This document shows, in pieces, positions 1-9,699 of a stretch of DNA of 64,000 nt. The position numbers and the translations under genes were made by a program. Within the stretch, counting starts at the first letter, position 1; every line of letters starts with the position of its first letter. The notes beneath the pieces are model-generated. The model ran no database searches. It was not told the DNA's origin and was given only the letters and a program-made list of their open reading frames with translations. This stretch comes from Saccoglossus kowalevskii (lineage: Eukaryota > Hemichordata > Enteropneusta > Harrimaniidae), in NCBI RefSeq assembly GCF_000003605.2, contig NW_003116864.1, positions 1 through 64,000 on the forward strand, given 5' to 3'.

Positions 1-61
1 TCAGTAAATGCCGTTTGATATCGTAGTTGCTTCCGAAGCACGTGGAATTTTGAAACATTCG

Positions 62-73
62 CAAACATTTAAT
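62..73 (+). repeat. 12-bp direct repeat, left copy
   Basis: CAAACATTTAAT at the end of subrepeat C, matching 282-293 exactly. It is a candidate target-site duplication of the 5S-derived insert. Both copies are kept in alpha units; beta units have TTAAACATTTAAT at the right copy. The match could partly reflect subrepeat homology, because subrepeats A and B end with related ACAAACAAA and ATAAACAAA motifs. Confidence 0.5.
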
Positions 74-186
74 GGTCTCCAATTTTAAAAAATTTCAAAT
101 GATTCTCATAGGTGAGTGGTCAGGTGATCAACTGATAATAAAAGTAAAGATCAATCGGTCGCGGTTAGTACCTGCATGGGAGACCA
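73..186. other. Inverted repeat enclosing 5S-like core
   Basis: TGGTCTCC at 73-80 is the reverse complement of GGAGACCA at 179-186, the latter being part of the 5S box C region. A transcript could pair these 8 bases. Nearly all units keep both arms. Smaller local stems are also possible: GCGGT-TAGT-ACC(T)GC and ACTG-AGACAA-CAGT. Confidence 0.4.
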
Positions 187-216
187 ACTGAGACAACAGT
201 CGGAGAATATGTTTTT
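132..216 (+). pseudogene. 5S rRNA-derived sequence (reference copy, unit 1)
   Basis: Hand alignment to vertebrate 5S rRNA is ungapped from 5S position 39 (CTGAT) to the terminal T-run at 119-121. About 25 of 40 bases match up to GGTTAGTAC, 12 of 14 through CTGCATGGGAGACC (box C region), and 12 of 29 after it. GGTTAGTAC starts at 163 and the T-run at 212, a spacing of 49, the same as in 5S. The box A region is degraded (AGTAAAGATCA against AGCTAAGCAGG). The first ~38 nt of 5S are only faintly recognisable (CATA at 107, GATC at 126). It is therefore not a working 5S gene but a derived element that may keep part of the internal pol III promoter. Every unit has an equivalent, positioned about 132-216 bases after the unit start. 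Confidence 0.65.
212..216 (+). terminator. T-run at 5S 3' end (possible pol III stop)
   Basis: TTTTT at exactly the 5S spacing from box C. Alpha units have ATGTTTTTGG, beta ATTTTTTTGG; some units have ATTTTTCTGG and epsilon units only TTTT. It could alternatively be read as an Sm-site-like A-U-rich GG motif. Transcription is not shown by the sequence. Confidence 0.35.
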
Positions 217-281
217 GGCTTTGCCTTACACATTGAAATTACACTTACGCAATTTTAGTGCATTATTTCATACTCTAATGT

Positions 282-293
282 CAAACATTTAAT
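282..293 (+). repeat. 12-bp direct repeat, right copy
   Basis: Exact copy of CAAACATTTAAT at 62-73. Sequence after it (AACAGAATTTGTGG) resumes subrepeat-like DNA, as expected if 74-293 is an insertion plus duplicated target. Confidence 0.5.
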
Positions 294-419
294 AACAGAA
301 GTTGTGGAAATTTTTATAAAAGTTCCAGTTCATGGAGAATTTTAAAAAATGCTTGTATTTTTAATGGAAAAACAGTTTTTGTAGTCTGCCCTATTTGATC
401 TAAAGCTGAAAAAACAGCG
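294..419 (+). repeat. Subrepeat D (short, diverged)
   Basis: From AACAGAATTTGTGG to the A-rich run before CAGCG. It aligns loosely with subrepeat B: GAATTTTAAAAAATGC against AAAATTTTTTAAAATA, and AAACAGCGTGCAAAG against AAACAAAGTGCTTACAAAG. It is shorter than the other copies (about 126 bp). It contains TATAAAAG (alpha) or TATAAAAT (beta). It is the least certain member of the subrepeat family. Confidence 0.4.
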
Positions 420-594
420 TGCAAAGTTGTTCAAAGCGATTGCAAAGTTTGTAGATTTGCGTGTTTATTTGACCTAAATTGTTGCTATATCGAACCCTGG
501 TGTTATAAAGTATGAAACACAAATAAAAACCATGTAAAGCTTTCGATGTTAGCAACCTGTCATATGAGCCAGCCGTAAAAGGTACAAACAAACA
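420..594 (+). repeat. Subrepeat A (~175 bp)
   Basis: Contains CAAAGCGATTGCAAAG with GCGATT at 436; the matching GCGATT in subrepeat B is at 611, 175 bp on. The whole copy aligns with B: GATTTGCGTGTTTATTT against GATATGCGTGTATATTT, CGAACCCTG against AGAACCCCG, and the tail GTAAAAGGTACAAACAAA against GTAAAAGGATAAACAAA. Two 3' forms (A1 and A2) recur through the array. Confidence 0.7.
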
Positions 595-768
595 GCTTAA
601 AACTTGAAAAGCGATTGAAAAGTTGTTAGATATGCGTGTATATTTCCCCTAAGTAATTTCATATAGAACCCCGCAGTAAAATTTTTTAAAATAAGTAAAA
701 GTCTAAAAATATCATTCATGTTCGCAGATTGTACCACTGTCCAAGTGTAAAAGGATAAACAAAGTGCT
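595..768 (+). repeat. Subrepeat B (~174 bp)
   Basis: Starts TAAAACTTGAAAAGCGATTG and ends GATAAACAAAGTGCT. Its core (ATATGCGTGTATATTTCCCC, then CATATAGAACCCCGCAG) changes little across the array, apart from GTATATTT or GTAAATTT and TTCGCAG or TTCACAG variants. It is the subrepeat lost in unit 66. Confidence 0.7.
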
Positions 769-954
769 TACAAAGTTGTGAAAAGCTAGTGCAAAGTTGT
801 CAGATTTACATGGAAATGTTACTTATGGTGTTAAATTACCGAGACCTGGAGTTAAATGTTCGGAAAAGTAAATAAATATTTCGTAAAATGCCGTTTGAAT
901 ATCGTAGTTGCTCCCGAAGCACGTGGAATTTTGAAACATTCGCAAACATTTAAT
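769..954 (+). repeat. Subrepeat C (~186 bp)
   Basis: Starts TACAAAGTTGTGAAAAGCTAG, 174 bp after the equivalent point in B, and runs across the unit phase point to the left 12-mer of unit 2 (943-954). It is most like A: CGAGACCTGGAGTTAAATG against CGAACCCTGGTGTTATAAAG, and GTAAATAAATATTTCGTAAA against CACAAATAAAAACCATGTAAA. It carries class markers CACGTGG or CACATGG and CATTCGC or CGTTGGC. Confidence 0.65.
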
Positions 955-1762
955 GGTCTCCAATTTCCATAAATGTCAAATGATTCTCATAGGTGAGTGG
1001 TCAGGTGATCAACTGATAATAAAAGTAAAGAACAATTGGTCGCGGTTAGTACCTGCATGGGAGACCAACTGAGACAACAGTCGGAGAATATGTTTTTGGC
1101 TTTGCCTTACACATTGAAATTACACTTACGCAATTTTAGTGCATTATTTCATACTCTAATGTCAAACATTTAATAACAGAATTTGTGGAAATTTTTATAA
1201 AAGTTCCAGTACATGGAGAATTTTAAAAAATGCTTGTATTTTTAATGGAAAAACAGTTTTTGTAGTCTGCCCTATTTGATCTATAGCTGAAAAAAACAGC
1301 GTGCAAAGTTGTTCAAAGCGATTGCAAAGTTTGTAGATTTGCGTGTTTATTTGACCTAAATTGTTGCTATATCGAACCCTGCCGTTATAAAGTATGAAAA
1401 ACGTATAAAAACCATGTAAAGCCTTCGATGTTAGCAACTTGTCATATGAGCCAGCCGTAAAAGGTACAAACAAACAACTTAAAACTTGAAAAGCGATTGA
1501 AAAGTTGTTAGATATGCGTGTATATTTCCCCTAAGTAATTTCATATAGAACCCCGCAGTAAAATTTTTTAAAATATGTAAAAGTCTAAAAATATCATTTA
1601 TGTTCGCAGATTGTACCACTGTCCAAGTGTAAGAGGATAAACAAAGTGCTTACAAAGTTGTGAAAAGCTAGTGCAAAGTTGTCAGATTTACATGGAAATG
1701 TTACTTATGGTGTTAAATTACCGAGACCTGGAGTTAAATGTTCGGAAAAGTAAATAAATATT
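881..1762 (+). repeat. Satellite unit 2, alpha, 882 bp
   Basis: A1 form; 5S-like about 1013-1097. Near-copy of unit 18 (AAGAACAATTGGTCGC; TCTATAGCTG). Confidence 0.95.
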
Positions 1763-2643
1763 TCGTAAAATGCCGTTTGAATATCGTAGTTGCTCCCGAA
1801 GCACGTGGAATTTTGAAACATTCGCAAACATTTAATGGTCTCCAATTTCAAAAAATTTAAAATGATTTTCATAGGTGAGTGGTCAGGTGATCAACTGATA
1901 ATAAAAGTAAAGATCAATCGGTCGCGGTTAGTACCTGCATGGGAGACCAACTGAGACAACAGTCGGAGAATATGTTTTTGGCTTTGCCTTACACATTGAA
2001 ATTACACTTGCGCAATTTTAGTGCATTATTTCATACTCTAATGTCAAACATTTAATAACAGAATTTGTGGAAATTTTTATAAAAGTTCCAGTTCATGGAG
2101 AATTTTAAAAAATGCTTGTATTTTTAATGGAAAAACAGTTTTTGTAGTCTGCCCTATTTGATCTAAAGCTGAAAAAACAGCGTGCAAAGTTGTTCAAAGC
2201 GATTGCAAAGTTTGTAGATTTGCGTGTTTATTTGACCTAAATTGTTGCTATATCGAACCCTGGTGTTATAAAGTATGAAACACAAATAAAAACCATGTAA
2301 AGCTTTCGATGTTAGCAACCTGTCATATGAGCCAGCCGTAAAAGGTACAAACAAACAGCTTAAAACTTGAAAAGCGATTGAAAAGTTGTTAGATATGCGT
2401 GTATATTTCCCCTAAGTAATTTCATATAGAACCCCGCAGTAAAATTTTTTAAAATAAGTAAAAGTCTAAAAATATCATTTATGTTCGCAGATTGTACCAC
2501 TGTCCAAGTGTAAGAGGATAAACAAAGTGCTTACAAAGTTGTGAAAAGCTAGTGCAAAGTTGTCAGATTTACATGGAAATGTTACTTATGGTGTTAAATT
2601 ACCGAGACCTGGAGTTAAATGTTCGGAAAAGTAAATAAATATT
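1763..2643 (+). repeat. Satellite unit 3, alpha, 881 bp
   Basis: A2 form (CTGGTG); 5S-like about 1895-1979. CTTGCGCAATT replaces CTTACGCAATT. AAAATTTAAAATG is shared with unit 41. Confidence 0.95.
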
Positions 2644-3524
2644 TCGTAAAATGCCGTTTGAATATCGTAGTTGCTCCCGAAGCACGTGGAATTTTGAAAC
2701 ATTCGCAAACATTTAATGGTCTCCAATTTCAAAAAAATTCAAATGATTCTCATAGGTGAGTGGTCAGGTGATCAACTGATAATAAAAGTAAAGATCAATC
2801 GGTCGCGGTTAGTACCTGCATGGGAGACCAACTGAGACAACAGTCGGAGAATATGTTTTTGGCTTTGCCTTACACATTGAAATTACACTTGCGCAATTTT
2901 AGTGCATTATTCATACTCTAATGTCAAACATTTAATAACAGAATTTGTGGAAATTTTTATAAAAGTTTCCAGTTCATGGAGAATTTTAAAAAATGCTTGT
3001 ATTTTTAATGGAAAAACAGTTTTTGTAGTCTGCCCTATTTGATCTAATGCTGAAAAAACAGCGTGCAAAGTTGTTCAAAGCGATTGCAAAGTTTGTAGAT
3101 TTGCGTGTTTATTTGACCTAAATTGTTGCTATATCGAACCCTGCCATTATAAAGTATGAAAAACGTATAAAAACCATGTAAAGCCTTCGATGTTAGCAAC
3201 TTGTCATATGAGCCAGCCGTAAAAGGTACAAACAAACAACTTAAAACTTGAAAAGCGATTGAAAAGTTGTTAGATATGCGTGTATATTTCCCCTAAGTAA
3301 TTTCATATAGAACCCCGCAGTAAAATTTTTTAAAATATGTAAAAGTCTAAAAATATAATTTATGTTCACAGATTGTACCACTGTCCAAGTGTAAGAGGAT
3401 AAACAAAGTGCTTACAAAGTTGTGAAAAGCTAGTGCAAAGTTGTCAGATTTACATGGAAATGTTACCTATGGTGTTACATTACCGAGACCTGGAGTTAAA
3501 TGTTCGGAAATGTAAATAAATATT
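2644..3524 (+). repeat. Satellite unit 4, alpha to beta in C, 881 bp
   Basis: A1 form (CTGCCA); 5S-like about 2776-2860. The B/C part already carries beta markers (TTCACAG, CCTATGGTGTTACAT), leading into a beta run. Confidence 0.95.
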
Positions 3525-4409
3525 TCGTAAAATGCCGTTTGAATATCGTAGTTGCTCCCGAAACACATGGAATTTTGAAACGTTGGCAAACATTTAATGG
3601 TCTCCAATTTCAATAAATTTCAAATGATTTAGGCTAATAGGTAAGTGGTCAGATGATTGACCGATAATAAAAGTAAAGATCAAACAGTCGTGGTTAGTAC
3701 CTGCATGGGAGACCAACTGAGATAACAGTCGGAGAATATTTTTTTGGCTTTGCCTTACACATTGAAATTACACTTACGCAATTTTAGTGCATTATTTCAT
3801 ACTCTAATGTTAAACATTTAATAACAGAATTTGTGGAAATTATTATAAAATTTCCAGTTGATAGAGAATTTAAAAAATGCTTGTATTTTTAATAAAAAAA
3901 CAGTGTTTGCAGTCTGCACCTATTTGTTCTAAAGCTGATAAAACAGCGTGCAAAGTTGTACAAAGCGATTGCAAAGTTTGTAGATTTGCGTGTTTATTTG
4001 ATCTAAATTGTTGCTATATCGAACCCTGCCGTTATAAAGTATGAAAAACGTATAAAAACCATGTAAAGCCTTCGATGTTAGCAACTTGTCATATGAGCCA
4101 GCCGTAAAAGGTACAAACAAACAACTTAAAACTTGAAAAGCGATTGAAAAGTTGTTAGATATGCGTGTAAATTTCCCCTAAGTAATTTCATATAGAACCC
4201 CGCAGTAAAATTTTTTAAAATATGTAAAAGTCTAAAAATATAATTTATGTTCACAGATTGTACCACTGTCCAAGTGTAAGAGGATAAACAAAGTGCTTAC
4301 AAAGTTGTGAAAAGCTAGTGCAAAGTTGTCAGATTTACATGGAAATGTTACCTATGGTGTTACCTTACCGAGACCTGGAGTTAAATGTTCGGAAAAGTAA
4401 ATAAATATT
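3525..4409 (+). repeat. Satellite unit 5, beta, 885 bp
   Basis: Carries the 4-bp insertion GATT(TAGG)CTAATAGG at 3630-3633; 5S-like about 3661-3745. A1 form. Confidence 0.95.
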
Positions 4410-5291
4410 TCGTAAAATGCCGTTTGAATATCGTAGTTGCTCCCGAAACACATGGAATTTTGAAACGTTGGCAAACATTTAATGGTCTCCAATTTCAATA
4501 AATTTCAAATGATTCTAATAGGTAAGTGGTCAGGTGATTGACCGATAATAAAAGTAAAGATCAAACGGTCGTGGTTAGTACCTGCATGGGAGACCAACTG
4601 AGATAGCAGTCGGAGAATATTTTTTTGGCTTTGCCTTACACATTGAAATTACACTTACGCAATTTTAGTGCATTATTTCATACTCTAATGTTAAACATTT
4701 AATAACAGAATTTGTGGAAATTATTATAAAATTTCCAGTTCATAAAGAATTTTAAAAAATGCTTGTATTTTTAATGAAAATACAGTGTTTGCAGTCTGCA
4801 CCTATTTGTTCTAAAGCTGATAAAACAGCGTGCAAAGTTGTACAAAGCGATTGCAAAGTTTGTAGATTTGCGTGTTTATTTTACCTAAATTGTTGCTATA
4901 TCGAACCCTGGCGTTATAAAGTATGAAACACAAATAAAAACCATGTAAAGCCTTCGATGTTAGCAACCTGTCATATGAGCCAGCCGTAAAAGGTACAAAC
5001 AAACAGCTTAAAACTTGAAAAGCGATTGAAAAGTTGTTAGATATGCGTGTATATTTCCCCTGAGTAATTTCTTATAGAACCCCGCAGTAAATTTTTTTAA
5101 AATATGTAAAAGTCTAAAAATATAATTTATGTTCACAGATTGTACCACTGTCCAAGTGTAAGATGATAAACAAAGTGCTTACAAAGTTGTGAAAAGCTAG
5201 TGCAAAGTTGTCAGATTTACATGGAAATGTTACCTATGGTGTTACCTTACCGAGACCTGGAGTTAAATGTTCGGAAAAGTAAATAAATATT
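4410..5291 (+). repeat. Satellite unit 6, beta, 882 bp
   Basis: A2 form (CTGGCG) with CATAAAG before the A-run; GATAGCAG variant; 5S-like about 4542-4626. Confidence 0.95.
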
Positions 5292-6172
5292 TCGTAAAAT
5301 GCCGTTTGAATATCGTAGTTGCTCCCGAAACACATGGAATTTTGAAACGTTGGCAAACATTTAATGGTCTCCAATTTCAATAAATTTCAAATGATTCTAA
5401 TAGGTAAGTGGTCAGGTGATTGACCGATAATAAAAGTAAAGATCAAACGGTCGTGGTTAGTACCTGCATGGGAGACCAACTGAGATAACAGTCGGAGAAT
5501 ATTTTTTTGGCTTTGACTTACACATTGAAATTACACTTACGCAATTTTAGTGCATTATTTCATACTCTAATGTTAAACATTTAATAACAGAATTTGTGGA
5601 AATTATTATAAAATTTCCAGTTGATAGAGAATTTAAAAAATGCTTGTATTTTTAATAAAAAAACAGTGTTTGCAGTCTGCACCTATTTGTTCTAAAGCTG
5701 ATAAAACAGCGTGCAAAGTTGTACAAAGCGATTGCAAAGTTTGTAGATTTGCGTGTTTATTTGACCTAAATTGTTGCTATATCGAACCCTGCCGTTATAA
5801 AGTATGAAAAACGTATAAAAACCATGTAAAGCCTTCGATGTTAGCAACTTGTCATATGAGCCAGCCGTAAAAGGTACAAACAAACAACTTAAAACTTGAA
5901 AAGCGATTGAAAAGTTGTTAGATATGCGTGTAAATTTCCCCTAAGTAATTTCATATAGAACCCCGCAGTAAATTTTTTTAAAATATGTAAAAGTCTAAAA
6001 ATATAATTTATGTTCACAGATTGTACCACTGTCCAAGTGTAAGAGGATAAACAAAGTGCTTACAAAGTTGTGAAAAGCTAGTGCAAAGTTGTCAGATTTA
6101 CATGGAAATGTTACTTATGGTGTTAAATTACCGAGACCTGGAGTTAAATGTTCGGAAAAGTAAATAAATATT
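5292..6172 (+). repeat. Satellite unit 7, beta to alpha in C, 881 bp
   Basis: A1 form with TTGATAGAG; 5S-like about 5424-5508. C is alpha type (CTTATGGTGTTAAATT). Confidence 0.95.
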
Positions 6173-7054
6173 TCGTAAAATGCCGTTTGAATATCGTAGT
6201 TGCTCCCGAAGCACGTGGAATTTTGAAACATTCGCAAACATTTAATGGTCTCCAATTTCAAAAAATTTCATATGATTCTCATAGGTGAGTGGTCAGGTGA
6301 TCAACCGATAATAAAAGTAAAGATCAATCAGTCGCGGTTAGTACCTGCATGGGAGACCAACTGAGACAACAGTCGGAGAATATGTTTTTGGCTTTGCCTT
6401 ACACATTGAAATTACACTTACGCAATGTTAGTGCATTATTTCATACTCTAATGTCAAACATTTAATAACAGAATTTGTGGAAATTTTTATAAAAGTTCCA
6501 GTACATGGAGAATTTTAAAAAATGCTTGTATTTTTAATGGAAAAACAGTTTTTGTAGTCTGCCCTATTTGATCTAAAGCTGAAAAAATCAGCGTGTAAAG
6601 TTGTTCAAAGCGATTGCAAAGTTTGTAGATTTGCGTGTTTATTTGACCTAAATTGTTGCTATATCGAACCCTGCCGTTATAAAGTATGAACAACGTATAA
6701 AAACAATGTAAAGCCTTCGATGTTAGCAACTTGTCATATGAGCCAGCCGTAAAAGGTACAAACAAACAACTTAAAACTTGAAAAGCGATTGAAAAGTTGT
6801 TAGATATGCGTGTAAATTTCCCCTAAGTAATTTCATATAGAACCCCGCAGTAAAATTTTTTAAAATATGTAAAAGTCTAAAAATATAATTTATGTTCACA
6901 GATTGTACCACTGTCCAAGTGTAAGAGGATAAACAAAGTGCTTACAAAGTTGTGAAAAGCTAGTGCAAAGTTGTCAGATTTACATGGAAATGTTACTTAT
7001 GGTGTTAAATTACCGAGACCTGGAGTTAAATGTTCGGAAAAGTAAATAAATATT
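6173..7054 (+). repeat. Satellite unit 8, alpha, 882 bp
   Basis: ATCAGTCGCGG and CAATGTTAGTG markers, shared with units 31 and 52; 5S-like about 6305-6389. A1 form. Confidence 0.95.
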
Positions 7055-7935
7055 TCGTAAAATGCCGTTTGAATATCGTAGTTGCTCCCGAAGGACGTGG
7101 AATTTTGAAACATTCGCAAACATTTAATGGTCTCCAATTTCAAAAAATTTCAAATGATTCTCATAGGTGAGTGGTCAGGTGATCAACTGATAATAAAAGT
7201 AAAGATCAATCGGTCGCGGTTAGTACCTGCATGGGAGACCAACTGAGACAACAGTCGGAGAATATGTTTTTGGCTTTGCCTTACACATTTAAATTACACG
7301 TACGCAATTTTGGTGCATTATTTCATACTCTAATGTCAAACATTTAATAACAGAGTTTGTGGAAATTTTTATAAAAGTTCCAGTACATGGAGAATTTTAA
7401 AAAATGCTTGTATTTTTAATGGAAAAGCAGTTTTTGTAGTCTGCCCTATTTTATCTAAAGCTGAAAACAACAGCGTGCAAAGTTGTTCAAAGCGATTGCA
7501 AAGTTTGTAGATTTGCGTGTTTATTTGACCTAAATTGTTGCTATATCGAACCCTGCCGTTATAAAGTATGAAAAACGTATAAAAACCATGTAAAGCCTTC
7601 GATGTTAGCAACTTGTCATATGAGCCAGCCGTAAAAGGTACAAACAAACAACTTAAAACTTGAAAAGCGATTGAAAAGTTGTTAGATATGCGTGTAAATT
7701 TCCCCTAAGTAATTTCATATAGAACCCCGCAGTAAATTTTTTTAAAATATGTAAAAGTCTAAAAATATAATTTATGTTCACAGATTGTACCACTGTCCAA
7801 GTGTAAGAGGATAAACAAAGTGCTTACAAAGTTGTGAAAAGCTAGTGCAAAGTTGTCAGATTTACATGGAAATGTTACCTATGATGTTACATTACCGAGA
7901 CCTGGAGTTAAATGTTCGGAAAGTAAATAAATATT
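7055..7935 (+). repeat. Satellite unit 9, alpha, 881 bp
   Basis: Marker string CATTTAAATTACACGTACGC plus TTTTGGTGC is shared only with unit 42. 5S-like about 7187-7271. A1 form; ends CCTATGATGTTACATT (gamma-type C). Confidence 0.95.
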
Positions 7936-8818
7936 TCGTAAAATGCCGTTTGAATATCGTAGTTGCTCCCGAAACACGTGGAATTTTGAAACATTCGCAA
8001 GCATTTAATGGTCTCCAATTTCAAAAAATTCAAAATGATTCTCATAGGTGAGTGGTCAGCTGATCAACCGATAATAAAAGTAAAGATCAATCGGGCGCGG
8101 TTAGTACCTTCATGGGAGACCAACTGAGGCAACAGTCGGAGAATATGTTTTTGGCTTTGCCTTACACATTGAAATTACACTTACGCAATTTTAGTGCATT
8201 ATTTCATACTCTAATGTCAAACATTTAATAACAGAATTTGTGGAAATTTTTATAAAAGTTCCAGTACATGGAGTATTTTAAAAAAATGCTTGTATTTTTA
8301 ATGAAAAAACAGTGTTTGCAGTCTGCACCTATTTGTTCTAAAGCTGATAAAACAGCGTGCAAAGTTGTACAAAGCGATTGCAAAGTTTGTAGATTTGCGT
8401 GTTTATTTTACCTAAATTGTTGCTATATCGAACCCTGGCGTTATAAAGTATGAAACACAAATAAAAACCATGTAAAGCCGTCGATGTTAGCAACCTGTTA
8501 TATGAGCCAGCCGTAAAAGGTACAAACAAACAGCTTAAAACTTGAAAAGCGATTGAAAAGTTGTTAGATATGCGTGTATATTTCCCCTAAGTAATTTCAT
8601 ATAGAACCCCGCAGTAAATTTTTTTAAAATAAGTAAAAGTCTAAAAATATCATTTATGTTCGCAGATTGTACCACTGTCCAAGTGTAAGACGATAAACAA
8701 AGTGCTTACAAAGTTGTGAAAAGCTAGTGCAAAGTTGTCAGATTTACATGGAAATGTTACTTATGGTGTTAAATTACCGAGATCTGGAGTTGAATGTTCG
8801 GAAAAGTAAATAAATATT
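7936..8818 (+). repeat. Satellite unit 10, gamma/beta mosaic, 883 bp
   Basis: Head and insert gamma (CGCAAGC, CAGCTGATC) with CGGGCGCGG and CCTTCATGGG, shared with unit 55. From the D/A junction it is beta type, A2. 5S-like about 8068-8152. Confidence 0.95.
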
Positions 8819-9699
8819 TCGTAAAATGCCGTTTGAATATCGTTGTTGCTCCCGAAGCACGTGGAATTTTGAAACATTCGCAAACATTAAATGGTCTCCA
8901 ATTTCAAAAAATGTCAAATGATTCTCATAGGTGAGTGGTCAGGTGATCAACTGATAATAAAAGTAAAGATTAATTGGTCGCGGTTAGTATCTGCATGGGA
9001 GACCAACTGAGACAACAGTCGGAGAATATGTTTTTGGCTTTGCCTTACACATTGAAATTACACTTACGCAATTTTAGTGCATTATTTCATACTCTAATGT
9101 CAAACATTTAATAACAGAATTTGTGGAAATTTTTATAAAAGTTCCAGTACATGGAGAATTTTGAAAAATGCTTGTATTTTTAATGGAAAAACAGTTTTTG
9201 TAGTCTGCCCTATTTGATCTAAAGCTGCAAAAACAGCGTGCAAAGTTGTTCAAAGCGATTGCAAAGTTTGTAGATTTGCGTGTTTGTTTGACCTAAATTG
9301 TTGCTATATCGAACCCTGACGTTATAAAGTATGAAAAACGTATAAAAACCACGTAAAGCCTTCGATGTTAGCAACTTGTCATATGAGCCAGCCGTAAAAG
9401 GTACAAACAAACAACTTAAAACTTGAAAAGCGATTGAAAAGTTGTTAGATATGCGTGTATATTTCCCCTAAGTAATTTCATATAGAACCCCGCAGTAACA
9501 TTTTTTAAAATATGTAAAAGTCTAAAAATATCATTTATGTTCGCAGATTGTACCACTGTCCAAGTGTAAGAGGATAAACAAAGTGCTTACAAAGTTGTGA
9601 AAAGCTAGTGCAAAGTTGTCAGATTTACATGGAAATGTTACTTATGGTGTTAAATTACCGAGACCTGGAGTTGAATGTTCGGAAAAGTAAATAAATATT
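8819..9699 (+). repeat. Satellite unit 11, alpha, 881 bp
   Basis: First of three similar units with AGCTGCAAAAA and GTGTTTGTTTGACC; GGTTAGTATCTGC in box C. 5S-like about 8951-9035. CTGACG form of A1. Confidence 0.95.

Larger units (their letters stand above)
74..281 (+). mobile_element. 5S-derived SINE-like insert (reference copy, unit 1)
   Basis: This 208-bp segment separates subrepeat C from D and is bounded on both sides by CAAACATTTAAT (62-73 and 282-293), which looks like a target-site duplication. In unit 2 the segment is also 208 bp (955-1162). It holds the 5S-like core, a T-run and about 65 bp of unrecognised A+T-rich 3' sequence. It resembles 5S-headed short elements (the SINE3 kind) or a 5S-derived satellite block. 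No poly-A or microsatellite tail is visible, which weakens the SINE reading. An equivalent segment is present in all 73 units, so it was there before the array spread. Confidence 0.45.
1..880 (+). repeat. Satellite unit 1, alpha, 880 bp
   Basis: A2 form (CTGGTG). Has GCTTCCGAAG instead of GCTCCCGAAG, a marker shared with units 17 and 27, and GAAGTTGTGG and ATCATTCATG shared with unit 17. The first ~20 bases (TCAGTAAATGCCG) differ slightly from the array consensus. Confidence 0.95.

Noticed and set aside
132-216. A functional 5S rRNA gene in each unit.
   Set aside because: The first ~38 nt of 5S are not recognisable, box A is degraded, and the 3' helix partner is missing. Only a derived sequence can be claimed.
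310-330. TATA boxes (TATAAAAG and TATAAAG) and AATAAA signals in each unit.
   Set aside because: Expected often in A+T-rich satellite DNA; no gene structure to go with them.
480-500. tRNA-like B box (TATCGAACCCTGG) in subrepeat A.
   Set aside because: No matching A box at a suitable distance upstream and no cloverleaf; the subrepeat B counterpart reads TAGAACCCCG.
400-591. Minus-strand 63-92-residue open frame repeated in most units across subrepeat A and D.
   Set aside because: It starts at TTG, not ATG, and recurs only because the satellite recurs. Its length changes with the A-run before CAGCG, it is lost in many units, and the protein resembles nothing I recognise.
110-735. An intron from GTGAGT near 112 to TTCGCAG or TTCACAG in subrepeat B.
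   Set aside because: No exons on either side and a poor pyrimidine tract; the acceptor-like motif sits in a subrepeat of plain satellite origin.
7845-8051. Plus-strand 60-68-residue open frame across subrepeat C and the insert edge.
   Set aside because: Starts at GTG and exists only in units with a one-base loss in GGAAAGTAAATAAA. No codon or domain evidence.
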